Counted from the first letter of the stretch, positions 33,065 to 46,600 are shown. The stretch: DNA of 61,003 bases from Sperchopsis tessellata (GCA_033557685.1 JAWQRN010000008.1:1-61003); one strand, 5' to 3'. A program made the numbers and translations. The notes: generated from the sequence alone by a model not told the origin.

Positions 33065-33950
33065 TAGGGTATTTACTATTGACTTAATAATAATACATAT
33101 AAAATTAAAAATCATATAAAAAATAAGTTTTCGTTCTTGAAACATTTTTTATCCTGTAGCACACTTTATGCTCACTTCTTTAAATTCCTAAATCTAACAC
33201 TGCATAAGGGCGGCAAGCAAAATATGCACCCAGGCTGCATATTCCCTTGGTTCACCCTTGCATATTGCCATCATCCTGATGATCAGTCACTGGTCATTAT
33301 TGCATTTCATTCTTTCTCGAAATCCATGAAAATACACTTACTTAAACACAACACAAACATAAATAGGAACAGTTTCATTGTCATGGTGCAGAATCTTCCT
33401 CTGTGAATCAGCATCACCATCAAATCCACCATCTAAACAATCCAAACATACTGGAATATATTTGATATCATATAGTTTAGTTTATTGTTCATAGTCACGT
33501 TTTTAACCTCTTGGAAGTATACAAGACTACATGTTTCTAATCTTAAAGACTACATGTATAATTGAGCAATATTCTTATAAAAAATATTTTTATTTCTTCA
33601 GTTTTCTTCTTTATATTTTTGGTGTCATGCTTCCTTCTTTCCATTTCATATCTGTATATTAATTTAAAATTCCTTAATGTCAAAACTACTTACAATTTGA
33701 CTAGACAGAAATGTAAAAAAATTCATTAACTTCATGACGATTTATAATTGAGGTCTATCTTCTACTTCCTTGAGTATAATATATTTATAGAAAGCCTCAA
33801 TTTTTCATATAGATGACAAGATTTTTGATTATCTTCATTTGCTGTAATATTTAGCTTTTTTTTGTGGAGGATGGGAAATTTTACTTAAGATCCCCACTGG
33901 CCCGTGCAAATGGGGAGTGCCAGATTCCTTCCATCTCACTCATTCCACTA
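33065..33950. other. Interval without recognised features
   Basis: A plus frame at 33137-33406 (LNLTLHKGGKQNMHPGCIF) has no recognisable family. I see no continuation of LINE-D here, so the Jockey element may not be a simple insertion into it. Confidence 0.3.
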
Positions 33951-33959
33951 GAACCACAC

Positions 33960-34480
33960 ATTTCTTCTGTGTGAACGCTGTATTCTACTCATAGTAGATA
34001 AGTGTGTCCATCATCTTCTGTTATCTTTCTCATTGATTTACGTACCACATGGTAAGTTTGATTTCAGGTTTTTTCCGATGTGACTTATACTTCTATCATG
34101 TTTTCTGTGGTAAATGCCCTTGTAGTTGCTCTGGTATACTCGTTTGTGGCTTCATCCTATCTGGAGCATACAAAAATAGTATGTTCCACGTCATCTATTT
34201 TACCACAATAGGTTTATTCATCGGAGTCTGTTCTTTTACGATTATGGAGGTATCTTCGAAAGCATCCATGTTCCGAGAGGGCTTGGGTCAGGTAATAGAC
34301 TACCTCGCCATACTGTCTGTTGATCCAAATTCTTTTCCCATTTTTTTTGCCATTTATCAAAGACGTTGGTTTTGGCTTCTTTCTTCTGCTCCCTGTTTGA
34401 TGTTTTTGATGTCTTCCCACTAATAAGCGCAACGGAAGGTATGCCCACAATAATCCCTGTTCAAAGCATAATGTTTTCAA
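33960..34480 (-). mobile_element. R1/I-type LINE C-terminal tail
   Basis: On minus: INRQYGEVVYYLTQALSEHG, CFRRYLHNRKRTDSDE, then after a frameshift YCGKIDDVEHTIFVCSR, TRATTRAFTTENMIEV and a C-terminal HVVRKSMRKITEDDGHTYLL. The LTQ..SGHG.F..YL...R....+.C.YCG...DVEHT.F.C signature is that of R1-type LINE proteins, so it may belong to the same family as the element at 59280-61003. Confidence 0.65.
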
Positions 34481-34689
34481 TTTAGAGCAAAAGCTCGTGA
34501 TAATGAAGCAAATGGAAATGGAAAAAAGAGATGGATATAGCCCGAAGCTTGGGTCTGTTCAAATCTATAGCATCATTTTAAGGTGCGTAAATTTGTGACA
34601 CTGTGAAAGGTGCAACACAATCTTTGAAGGCAATAATAAATAATAACTTAGAATAGAAGTGGCCCTATTTACAAAATGGAAAAATTGCT

Positions 34690-35800
34690 ATTAATATGGT
34701 TAGAACATCAACTTCTTCCATGAAATCCAAACAAAAGCTCAAAGAATTTTTGAAAATTTAAAGATAAAAGAACTTGACCAAGTTTTTATGGCCATTCAAG
34801 TTTGGAGTAATAGGTACAAAAACTGAGCTAATTTACATAACGTAAAAGTAAGTGAAGAGGCAGCCAGTGCAGATGAAAACTCTGGCCGACAATTGGTAGA
34901 CAGATTCAATAAGCACATAATAAAAGAAAATGTTTTGCTAGAGCAGATATGGAATGTGAATGAGTGATCATATATTTTCCAGGAACCAAAAAATATGCCT
35001 AGGTTTAAGGTATCCAAGAACTGATTAACCCTTGTTAGGTGGCAATGTGCCTGGACATAAACTAAAACCCTTGCTCCTACACAGCTCTGAAAACTAAAAA
35101 GCATTAAAAAATGTGAGTAAAGCAGATCTGCTGGTTTATTATCGAACTAATAAAAAATCATGCATGAGATTTGAATTCCAGAAGTCCGGATTTATTGCAT
35201 AGAAAACGAAATCCTATTTAAGGTGTTGCTTCTTTTAGATAATATACCAACCAGGTCACCCTCTAAATTGATGTGACCTACATCCTAATGTAAGTGTTAT
35301 CTTCCTACCTCCAATTACTATTCTATTCTCAAACCACCGGATTAAGGTGCAACATTCAAAGCATATTATCTTTGTAATACTTTTGAAAATACAATAAATG
35401 CTACTGAAAACATCCAACAAACATTACAAGAATTCTGGAAAGGTTATAATGTACTGCATGTCATAAGAAATATTGTTGCAGGATGGGACAAAGTGACAAA
35501 GCACTGCATGAGTAGCATATGGTAAAAGCTTCTAAAAAGTTTTGTTAATAATGTAGCAGTGTTTGAAGCAGAAACGGCAGTTGGGGAGATTAATAGAACT
35601 GTTTTGATTGCAAATGAATACATTCACCAACTTGTTGTGTGTCAAGGAGGATTTATCTAACAAAGATTTAATAGATCTGGAGTAGTCGAAAACTATCTCC
35701 GCTATGGTCGGTCCTAAGCCAGGATGAGAAAGGAGGGGAAGGAATAACAACTTTGTTAAAAAAACCAGGGTTCAGCTCACTATGGATGATAGCAACCTGG
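34690..35800 (+). pseudogene. Jerky/Tigger-type (pogo) DDE transposase relic
   Basis: Stop-interrupted plus frames give DENSGRQLVDRFNKHIIKEN, LLEQIWNVNE, PRFKVSKN, VLLLLDNIPTRSPS (the LL.DN catalytic region), ENIQQTLQEFWKGYNVLHVI and RNIVAGWDKVTKHCMSSIW. From family knowledge, TLREFWK.Y.IL..I.NI...W..V...C....W closes the DDE domain of Jerky/Tigger proteins. At least eight stops make it a clear pseudogene. The N-terminal CENP-B-like DNA-binding region is not visible. Confidence 0.65.
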
Positions 35801-36700
35801 AAGGGCTCCTAGCCTACGGTTATAGGTAGAGCAACATGGAAATGTCATCTTTTAAAACTAAATTACTCCAGGAAGAACCAAGGGACCGGAATTCCTCCCT
35901 GGATGTGGTTCAGGATGCTCTGAAGATTCTGGGAGGAGCAAAAGGACGATGGCGGGAGATACAATTGTGAATCCCTTTATGGCATCTGTGTGCCAATCAG
36001 AGGATACACCTGATTTTAATTCAAATACAAAGGATAGAAGCATAAAAGGAGGAAAGAGTGAGAATGCAACTCTATCCTGAAAATAAATATTGTACAAGCA
36101 AACTTAAAAAGAGAATGCAAATGCTGTCAAATTAAACACATACCTTATTTTTAATACTAAACTAAATGTTGAAAAATTTAATATTAAACAGTAAAAAACA
36201 TTTATTGATATTTAAAAAAGTAAATAACTAATCACACACAGATTGACAGTACTGACTTACGTTTATGCTTGTTAAATTCAGGTTTTATGTACTGAAATAT
36301 CAAATATTTTGATAATTTGGGAGTGCCATGGATTGAAAATATACACTTGTCAGAAAACACAATATCAGGTAGAAAATCTCTGCAATGAATGCAGTAGTTG
36401 CAAATTTATCTTCATTAAACATTGGCTGCTGTTTTTGATACTTAAAAGATTGAAATGGAGGTATTTGCTTTTTAAAATGTTATGGACAGTGCCTGAGAAA
36501 TTCCTGAATTTTCAGCAAGCTATGATTTTTATTTCTTATAACCTGGAAATAAATTTCAAATGTTTCGAAGAGAATTTCCAAAATAATACTACTGAATTAA
36601 ACATAACCTTCACTTTTGTAGTATAATAATCCATTTTTGTTGATTTCAAATGCAACAAATGTACTAATACAATTAATTTAATGAAAAGTAATGTGCGAAT
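35800..36700. other. Interval without recognised features
   Basis: A 105-codon plus frame (36309-36626, with CNECSSCKFIFIKHW) and minus frames are unrecognised and AT-driven. Confidence 0.3.
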
Positions 36701-36705
36701 GAAAT

Positions 36706-36759
36706 ATTTTTCGAAATTGCTTCTCAACTTAAAAAAGTTGAGAAGCAATTTCGAAAAAT
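36706..36759. repeat. Perfect 25-bp inverted repeat with 4-base loop
   Basis: The arm CGAAATTGCTTCTCAACTT (preceded by ATTTTT) is followed by AAAA and its exact inverse complement AAGTTGAGAAGCAATTTCG (then AAAAAT). All 25 pairs match. No flanking element explains it. It lies about 300 bases beyond the LTA4H poly(A) signal. Confidence 0.9.
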
Positions 36760-37003
36760 TTTAATAATAGTTTTTCTCGAAACTGGATTAATAAATTCAA
36801 AAAAAAGAAAAAGCTTAATGGAGGTAATTTTTAATTCTCAACAAATTATCTATTTACTAACTTGCTCTAAAATAATTAGGAGAACCAATATTTTCAGAAG
36901 TGTAATTTTACATGAGAATTCTATATGTTCCAACTTCTCCTTATAACCAGTACAAAAATAAAAATTATACTACTAAAAAAAACAAGCACATGTTGATTAA
37001 AAA

Positions 37004-37009
37004 TTTATT
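37004..37009 (-). promoter_or_regulatory. Poly(A) signal of the proximal LTA4H terminal exon
   Basis: TTTATT on plus gives AATAAA on minus, 47 bases after the stop codon at 37056. It implies a very short 3' UTR for this isoform. Confidence 0.6.
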
Positions 37010-37055
37010 GTAAAATGTATATAAATACACTCATCATTTTTATAATGTACAAAAA

Positions 37056-37669
37056 TCACTTAATTTGTAAGTCTTGTGCTACAGTGTAGGCAGCAACATG
37101 CATCATTTTGTGTTTATTTTCAACAAAGTTTTTAATAGCCATGGGTCTGGCTAATTCAAAATTATGTAAGTCTCTGTAAAGTGGTCTTACGAATTTCATC
37201 CTTCCTATTTCAGTAATCCATTTTAATGTTGGTTTAATAATATTTTCCCACTTTGCTTTCAAACAAAGCCTATACCATCTAAACTTGATTTCAGAGTTCT
37301 TCGCATTCTCCAAAGAGAACTGCTTCTGTAGTGTTTTAAGTGTTTCTACAGATAATGGTTCTAACTCATGGAGAATTTGTAACAAATACACTACCTGACC
37401 TGCAGTTAAATTATGAATATCGTTTTCATTTATAGTGCCATGTTCTAAAATATCAGATTTCAATTTTTCACAAATTGTTACTTGATTCTTATTGTATTTA
37501 GGAATAATAGGTGGTAATCCAGGAGCATGAAGCCAAGTATTCCAATCTATAGTTTCGATAGCACTGAAATCTTTGAAATTATCCTCAAAAAATGTCTGAA
37601 AATCATCAGTGGAAATGGATTTATACTTGTAGGTTTTAAAATATTTTCTCAAAAATGGCTCAAATCGTT
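37056..37669 (-). CDS. Lta4h: LTA4H proximal terminal exon (exon 9)
   Basis: After acceptor TTTTTTCAG the split codon G|AA gives Glu, then RFEPFLRKYFKTYKYKSIST, IDWNTWLHAPGLPPIIPKYN, NSEIKFRWYRLCLKAKWENI, ITEIGRMKFVRPLYRDL and MMHVAAYTVAQDLQIK. It has 204 codons. It includes the C-terminal helical domain and the Arg/Lys of GRMK. Confidence 0.95.
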
Positions 37670-40600
37670 CTGAAAAAATATACAATATGAAGTGACTGAT
37701 TTACTGCATATTTTTAAATTTTTACCTGGTCCTCCTACCATGGACTCTAAATATCGTAAAAAGAGGGACCCTTTTTCATATGGCACTTTAGAAAACGAGT
37801 CGTCTGGATGCACATTATTTTTTAAATTAACAACTAAAGAGGTTAACTTATTGTCTGCACCAAGATGATCAATCTAAAATGTTTTAAAAGGGATCAACTT
37901 TTAAAACTTAAATGCAAGAAGAAATAGATTCAGTGAAGGTAAGAAGAATATATAAAGAGTAACATTTACAATTAATATTAATCATTTTAGCAACAGAATT
38001 CTTACTGTCTCTTTTAATTCATCAAAGCCTCCAAGCGCTTGGAAATCTTGAGCTTCTACACCCTCTAGCTTTGCTATAATTCTTCTTTCAATAAATACAG
38101 TAAAGCCCTCATTCAACCAAAAATGCTCAAAATTTTTATTGGTAACTAAGTTGCCAGTCCAGCTATGAGCAATTTCATGAGCAATTACATTTGATAAGGA
38201 CCGATCTCCAGCCTGTAACATAAAATTCCTGATTTTATTTTTTATAAAATGATAAATATAATACAAACACTTAAGTCAAAATATTTTAATTAATATAATC
38301 AGTTGTTACTCCACTCTAAGGAAGTTACTTTTATTTCATTAAAATGTATTTGCTTATATAAGATTGTTTTGGCCAGATGATAATTTTTCCCCTAAACCTC
38401 AAGTAAAATTACCTTTTCTGAAAAAAAAGTATGGCAAAATCTGAAAATAATATGGAGCAACATTTTATTATTAATTATTTTCTAAATATTATATTAATAG
38501 GAATAACAATAAATTAATATTTCTTTTTGTAATTTATAAACGTGTAAAAAAATTTTGGTAACTTATTTTAAATATTGATCAATTAGGGAATGCATGTTGA
38601 TTATACAACCTGAGGTATTTATAGATGTAGCAATGGCTAACGATGATATTAAGCATAATGTATATAAAATCAAAAGACTTGTTGTTTCTCACTTAAGTCT
38701 ATTTTTGTAAAAATTTCTTCCCTGATGATACTTGTGAATAGTTTTTGTATTTAGTTGAGAAGAGTTATGGTCCTACAGTTTGGAGGATTTTTCACATTGC
38801 CCTTTTTTAAGATGGGAATTGTTATGCTAATCGCTAATTTTCTGATATTTCTGAGTATTGTAGTAGTTTATCAAATAGCTGTTTTATTTCACGACTTAGT
38901 GCTTCTCTACCACATTTTAGCAGCTCATTGTGCACATTATCCATCCCCGCCGCTTTTCTGTTTTTTAATCTTTTTATTGTTCGAGATATGTTTTGTGAAG
39001 CAGATGAAATCGACTACGTCTTTGGTGTGATTATTATCTTTTTCAGGTTCAAATTCATTTTGGATCAATTGCTGGTTTATATAATGTGCCCATCGTTCGG
39101 TGTATATTTTGGTGATTTGCATTTGCACATTGACCGGCTTCTTTAGTTTTCTTAACATTTACCATATTCTCTTTTCAGTACCAGAAAGATCATACTGCAT
39201 GCCTTTGATGAATTGCATCCAGTAGTTACGCTTTAAATTGCGATTATCAGAGATAACTTTATTTCTGATTTTATTGTACTCTTGGAAGTACCCTGGTATT
39301 TTGTTACTCCTGTACTTTAGATAGGCATCTTGTTTTACTTTAGCAAGTGCTTTGACCTCTTTCATATACAATGACTTGTGTATTGAGTTTGGTATTTGTT
39401 GTCACTTTTCTGGTATCTCGTGACTTGTTCGCTGCCTGGATATATTTGTTTTTTGTTTTTTCCAGCTGGTGTTGATATTATCCTCAGTAGTTTCGTGGAG
39501 TCTGTCTTTGTACAGTTGTTTAGTACTTTTGTGCACCATTGATTCGATGTTAAGTGTTTCCATTATTTTTGGGGCTGGTTTTTTGTTGAATTTAGCCATT
39601 AGACATATTTTGCTTAAAACGAGATTTAATCAAAAATATGCTAGAAGAAAATTTTAGAAAAAGTAAAGTCAAAATAGAAGATAAACCAGAAGAAAATTCC
39701 AGAAAAAGAAAATGGAACAAAAACTAGAAGAACATTCTACAAGAAACGAATACAAAATAGAACAGAAGCTAGAAGTAAACCCTAGAAGTTTACAAAATGA
39801 ACTAGAAGAGAATTCTTGAGTACTTGAACAAAAAAAATGAAGAAAATTCTAGTTTAGAAAGTAAACCAGAGGAAAACTCCAGATTGAATTAAGAAAATTT
39901 CAGAATATTCGAAACAAAAGTTGAACATAGAAATTTGGAAAACGTACATCTTGATCAACAAGCTTGAAGAAAATTCTAGAAATTTGGAAAACAAAGAACA
40001 TTCGTGGATAATTGAACATAAAAGTGAAGAGTTGGACTTGAAAGTTTCGGCAGTAAATGAAAATGTGGAAAAGAAAATACAAGCCCCTACGGAAGATTAT
40101 GGAGTCTTGAAAGGAGGCATCGAGAAGTTCGCAAAGAGACCGTTCACTACTTCATTTCAACCGACTGGCCAGAGGTAAAGGTACCGAAATTTGATGGAAC
40201 ATCTTCATGGACACTCTTTAAGAGTATAATGGCCGAGGTGAGAAATAAAGTGACTAACCTCACCATGGCTTTACAAGGCCAGGCACTGTACACCCTGCAC
40301 AATATTGCCAAGAATAGTAGGGGAAAATTTGAAATTTTGGTACAGGCCCTGGAATCAAAGTTTGGGGATTACCACTTTACAAGAAACAGTCAACATCAAT
40401 AAGATTAACCAGACTGAACAACGGAGATCTACAAGAAGATGCCATGTTTGTGATAGCAGTGAACAAGTTTATTAATGGCCATAAATATCATTAGCAGCAC
40501 ATAATGGATAGTACGAAACCTATGGGAAGCCATGGGTTCAGCTCTCAAATTTGAAGCTGTGCATAACCGATATAAAGGGGAAACTAAATTATATGAAGTA

Positions 40601-43600
40601 AGTACCAGTAAGAAAGATTTGAAGAATATAAAATGATACAGGTGTGGAAAAGAGAGGCACAGTTTCAGATATTGTCTAGTGAGAATCAAGCGCTCTGGAA
40701 AAGCCAATGAAAATCAGACACAGGGAAGCTAAAAACTGCCAACACTAGTGGGTACATGGTGGGTATAAAGGAATGCCCCAAAATATCTAGAATATATCAT
40801 TTCGTGAATAGTCTTCTCACTAATGGTAGTATTGGGAATAAGAGGTGCCAATATTTCAGTAGCCAGATCAGATATAGTAAATCGGGAGAATCTGGAAAAT
40901 GTTACAAACTTCCACATGGAACAGCTGTCGGTGATAAAATTTTAGTTCACAGTAGAGTGAAGACTTACATAACTTTGGGTCATTACTCCATGTTTTAATA
41001 TGTGACTTTAATGGATATAATTCATGATGCAATTGTCGGGTTGGATTTTATGAATCGTCATGGAGCTGTTATTGATGTGAACGAGAGGCTACTGAAGATA
41101 CACAACGAAGAAGTAAGTCTCGCCACTTTTGGGTCTAAGCAAAAACCAGCCTCCTACTTACCAATGATGCAACACTGCAATGACTGAACAAATAATAAAA
41201 GTTAAAAATGAAAACAAAATGGACGATTGCAGGTTGGTCCTTACTAAATCTTGTATGTACGATCGAGTCAAGTAGGGAGTTTTTGTAAGAAGAACCCTAG
41301 TTAGGTGCTAAGATCTAATCTTAATATAGGAAAAGTATTGGAAACTCTTGAACAAATCATCTTATTTGCCCGATGTGAAGATGTAGTGCACATAAATGAG
41401 ACTCCAATATTATGTGAAGAAATTGAAACCAATATTGCTGATAATCTGAAGCATTTATACCCACAACAATAGAAAAACAAGTGCTAAATTTTTTACGACA
41501 TTTTCCATCAGAGAGGAAGACTATGGTCGTACTAATGTGGTACAACACAAGATTGACAGTGGTAATACCAACGCAATTAAGCAGCATCTAAGGCATTTAC
41601 GATTGGCTAAACAGGAAGAAATCAAAGATCTGTTGAAAAAGACACAGCATTAGGGTAACATAGAACCTTCCAGTAGAACTTGGGACTCACCTGTTGTTCT
41701 GGTATCAAAAAAAGATGGGTCAACCAGAGTTTGCTTAAACTATAGGAGAATGAACGATGTAATGAAGAAGGATTGTTACACTTTGCCAAGAATAGACGAC
41801 ACCTTGGTAGGGTCACAATGGTTCACTGGTAATTGGCAAGTAGAGCTAGATCTTAAAGACAGTTTTTACTACAGGATCAGGGCTGTGGCATTTTAACGTC
41901 ATAACATGATATACGAATTTTTTTATGATTCTGTACTTATTATGGAAGGTTTGACCTAGGGTTTCCTAATATAGTTAAGCCTTAGTATAAATTGATGGAA
42001 GAAGAAAGAAAATATAATTCACAGATTTTCAGGAAGCATTCGACGAATTTAAACTAAGCTCCAATCCTTGAATGTAAGGACAGTTCACATTGGACACTAA
42101 TGCTAGCAACATGGGCATTGGGGCCATGCTCTCACAACTATAAGATGGTTAAGAAAGAGTGATTGACAAGGTCCTCTTAAAGCCTGAAAATAACTACTGT
42201 GACACAAGACAAGAATTGTGCTGAAGGCATTTCCTCCTTAGAACCGATTATACTAACCTACAATGGTTTCTTTGTTTTAAAAAATCAAATTTCTAGGTGG
42301 CTGGAAAGACTCCAAACATATCACTTTACCACGAAACACAGTAAAGGTAAGATTCATAACAATGCCAATGCTTTGTCAAGAAGACCCTGTCCATTGAAGT
42401 GAAAATATTGCTAGCGCCTTAAATAAAGAACAGAGTTGCTGACAGACTCTAGAGGAAGATCAAGACCTACAGCCAATTCTGAACTGGAAGCAGCATGGGC
42501 AACTATTAGCATGGGAAGAAGTGGCCAATCAGAGCCAAATTGTCAAAACGTACTGACTTCAGTGGAACTGGATGGAAGATGATACATTTATTGTTGAAGA
42601 GGGCAGCTGGTGCTACCTAAAAATAAAGGGTAAGACATTTTAGGTATAAGAAAAACAATAGAGAAGGTTTGACAATGATTTCATTGGGTCAACTGCCACA
42701 ATGATGTCAAAGAATGGTGTAGGAAATGCATTATCTGTTCAGCAACTAATGGTCCAGGAAGAAAAAGAAAGGCTCCAATGAAGTAGTATAATGTAGGAAA
42801 CCCTATAGACTTATCTGGCCGTTCACAGAGATTGACACCGGCAACAAATTCATATTGGTCGCAAAGGATTATTTCACTAAATGGGTTGAACCATATGTCC
42901 TACTGAACCAGGAAACTTCGAGAGTTGTAGAAGTGTTGGTTGTGGTGTATTTTAGTAGGTGTAGGAAGAAACTTTGGATCAGCATTGCTTCAGGAGACCT
43001 GCAAACTACTTGGGATATAGAAGGCGAGAACAATGCATTTAGTGGAGCAAATTAATCGAACCATGGGTAAATAACTATCCGAAGTTGTTACCGGACATCA
43101 AAGGGGTTGGGACAAGTTTATTGTTCTATTTTTGACAACTTTCGGTGATCTTCGGAACACAAATGAGATTACCTGGAGACTCAATTTTAGGCAGGCAGCC
43201 AGTTGAACAGGAAGTGCATGGGAGTTATGCCGTCAACATAAAAATGTCTAGAACAACATCCAGATTGCAAGTGATAAAATGAAGGAGAGATACGATGTAT
43301 GAGCTGATGTTGGAGAATTCTAGGAAGGCAATCTGATCCGGCTGTATAATCCACAATATTGGAAAGGTCTATGCCCCAAACTGCAATCATCCTGGGATGG
43401 GTTATATGAAGTAGATAAGAAAATTAATGACATGATATATCAGAATCAAGAAACCACCAGGAGGAAAACCAACAGACATACAGTATAGGCTAGCACCCCC
43501 CTCCCGTAATGAATTACCACATGAGAACAGTCCAGAGAGTTCTGAAAGTTTCCAGATAGGATGTTGTGTACAGATGTAACACGCGGACTTAAAGGCAATA

Positions 43601-46600
43601 GGTAGTTTTATAACGAATTTATACAAGAAATCTACACAATTGTTCAAACGAATAATGTACCTGATATAAACCGTCATAAATACTGGAATCCATTGTTGCG
43701 ATAAATGCTCTAATTTTTAACTTTAAAAATAAATATACTTAAAAACTGTTCAACTGTTATTTGAGAACCCGTTAAAATGAAATAGTATGTATATTTCACT
43801 GTAAAATATCTCAACCAAAACTTGTGAATTCTTAATTTAGTTTATATTGATACTGAGAATTGTACAAACACAAAGTTATAGATATTTCTATGAAAACAAA
43901 TATATAATTCGAAAAAGAATAATTTATGCTGTAGAAAATTGAATATGTATATATAAATAGGTATGATTAATGTACATGTTTATGAAATTACAAAAAAAAT
44001 ACTTACTAACAATGTAGGTGTTACAAATGTTAAACACGGATTTTCCATACCTCCAAACGGAAAACTAGGAGGTAATACAAGTAAATCATATATTCCCCAG
44101 ACATAAGGTCCACATAATTCTTCAGCTGTCTTCAGCTGTTTTTCTGTATCAGCAAATTCATAAAGCGCAGCATCTACAATTTCCTTCTCAGACCAAACCT
44201 TGCATCGTGGACTAATTTCTCTTGATTCTAAAGCTCCCACAGCTAATGCAATCAGATAAGACTGTATTGGTATATTCTGAATAAAATGATACATTATTCT
44301 CCCTGGCATAACCTTCTTATCATCACAAATTGCTGACATTAAGACTGTTAATTCACTTGGTGCTGAAATCTAAACAAACTTTAATAATAGATATACCTAT
44401 GAAATAATTAGAAATTTGCAAATAGGTAAGAAGGTTGAACAAGATTTCCATTAACAAAAGGCAGTCAAAAATGTCTCAAAGTAACAACGAAAAACAAAAG
44501 TCACTATTGCTCCAGTATTTAAAATTGGTGTTTTTTGATCTCGTGGTGTTAAGGGAAATGGCATCTATTAAAGAAGAAATAAACATGGAAAAAAGGAATA
44601 TTTAAATAATTAAACATTCTGGAATTTAAAATATATAACCAAAAATTTTTAATGAGAAAATGTATTTACCTACAAAATAAAATCAACTCTTTAAAAGCAA
44701 CATAAATTAAAATAAAAGAAGCAATAAATGAAAATATAACATATATGGGATAAGAAAATTCATTTCTTATTTCAGATTTGTCATTTCTTAAAATTTATGA
44801 TTGACGTGCGAGTCGAAGTGGTTGAATTTTATTTTGCAAAGGGTTTATCACTGACAGTGAGCAACAGAACTAGTGCTAGTGGTGGTCGACACTCTATGGA
44901 TGTGGCAGTTTACACTGTCCATAAAATCATCTAATTTCTGAGAACAATTAATGAAAAAAAAAGTTAAATACAGAAGCTCAGAATCTTTACTGGCTTTCTC
45001 GTTTGTCTGATTTGATTATCCCAAATTTTTCCTGTAGTCATCCCTGAAAAAACAAGTTTGTACAAATAATCTAGCAAACATTCAATTAGAAATATTTAAA
45101 AAGAGAATTATCATTGCAGGTAAATGATAAAAAATATTAACTGTGAAGCTACACAGTTCACTGTTGTACTTTAAAATTTGTAAAAAAGAAGACATCAGAA
45201 ATTAATATATACACATGCAGCAGTTATGGAGTATTATAAATGTTCTTGATACTTACAACTGCAGAATATTTTGTTTTTACCGTAGGAGTATCTTGGCATG
45301 GAATAACAGATCGAGCAGCAATAGGCTAAAAAAAAAATAGATTATAATACCATTTATTATCATACAATATATACTAACTACTAATGAAAACTCTAACTCA
45401 GAAGATGATGTACAGTTGGGCAACCAAGCAAACACAGTCAAAAAGCATGACACCTGAAACATTGCCCTCATTCAAGCATCTTAACAACAACTTTTCCAGT
45501 GTGGTTTACAAAACTATTAAAAAGATTTGGTGAATAAACTAGTCACCAATGGATATCTTAAGAACAGAGTTCACAAATTGATTTCCTAAGAATAGAGGTT
45601 GGAATTGGATTTCTTATGAACTGTGGTTGCCAGTTAAGTCCGGTGATTGCACTTGAGGTTGAATCCATTGTTATGGGCTTGAAAAGTAAAACCATCTTTT
45701 ATAAAGAGTGGCATAATATATAGTACAGTTCATTTATTTCACATCAATAGAAAAATAAGTAATTTAAAATAATAATTAATAAGCAAAAATAGTACAACAA
45801 GATGATCTTACATATTCAAATATCTTAATGGCAAACATTTCATAAAAAATAAATTACAAAATAATAAGTAATATATACAGCAAAATATCACATGGAAAAT
45901 TTAACATATTCAAATATCTAAGAAAATATAAAATCATACATCACAGGCCGCATTAACTTAGTAGAAGGTATGTTATATTAACAGCCTTGATATACTTTTC
46001 CTATAAGTAGTTTATACTCTTCAGGTAGCTTATTGTAAATTTTGTGTACTAGAAGTGCAGATCTTCTTAAGTGGCCTTCAGTTTATTGTATGGTGCACGA
46101 TGCAAATCACCACCTTTTATATTTTGCTCATGGTTCTCCATGTTTGTGCGGAACTCCTACTTGTAATCATGAAAAAATTGTTCACAGGTCATTATAATTC
46201 ACTTATACAGTATTATAAATTTGAAGACAAGAAGAAAGACCTCTAGTATGGTATGTATTCCCTCTTTTAAAATAATACTTACAGTTTTTTATAAAGTTGA
46301 GATTACATAAAGTTCTGATTGTTTTTTTTTTATTCGATGCTACCGAATCAAAACACGTGAAGTATGCTTCTCTTGCATAATGGTGGTCACATTTCTAAAT
46401 CTTAGTATGGCATAAATAGCTGTTGATAATTTTCTACTCACTTCCACTACATGCACTGTCTAATTCAACCAATTGTCAATGTGCGGGTCTAAACATTTCA
46501 GGGATTCCGTCTGTATTGCATCCCATGTGGTGAAATATATATATCATTTTTATCTTCTCAATGTTGAACTTAAGTGTATTTGGTGCAAATCAATATTTTA

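Noticed and set aside
33137..33406. 89-codon plus frame with Cys/His residues
   Set aside because: No recognisable spacing of a zinc finger and no family resemblance.
39640..40060. CRISPR-like array of short repeats
   Set aside because: Repeats are degenerate, irregularly spaced and part of an open charged-helix frame before Gypsy Gag; the genome is eukaryotic.
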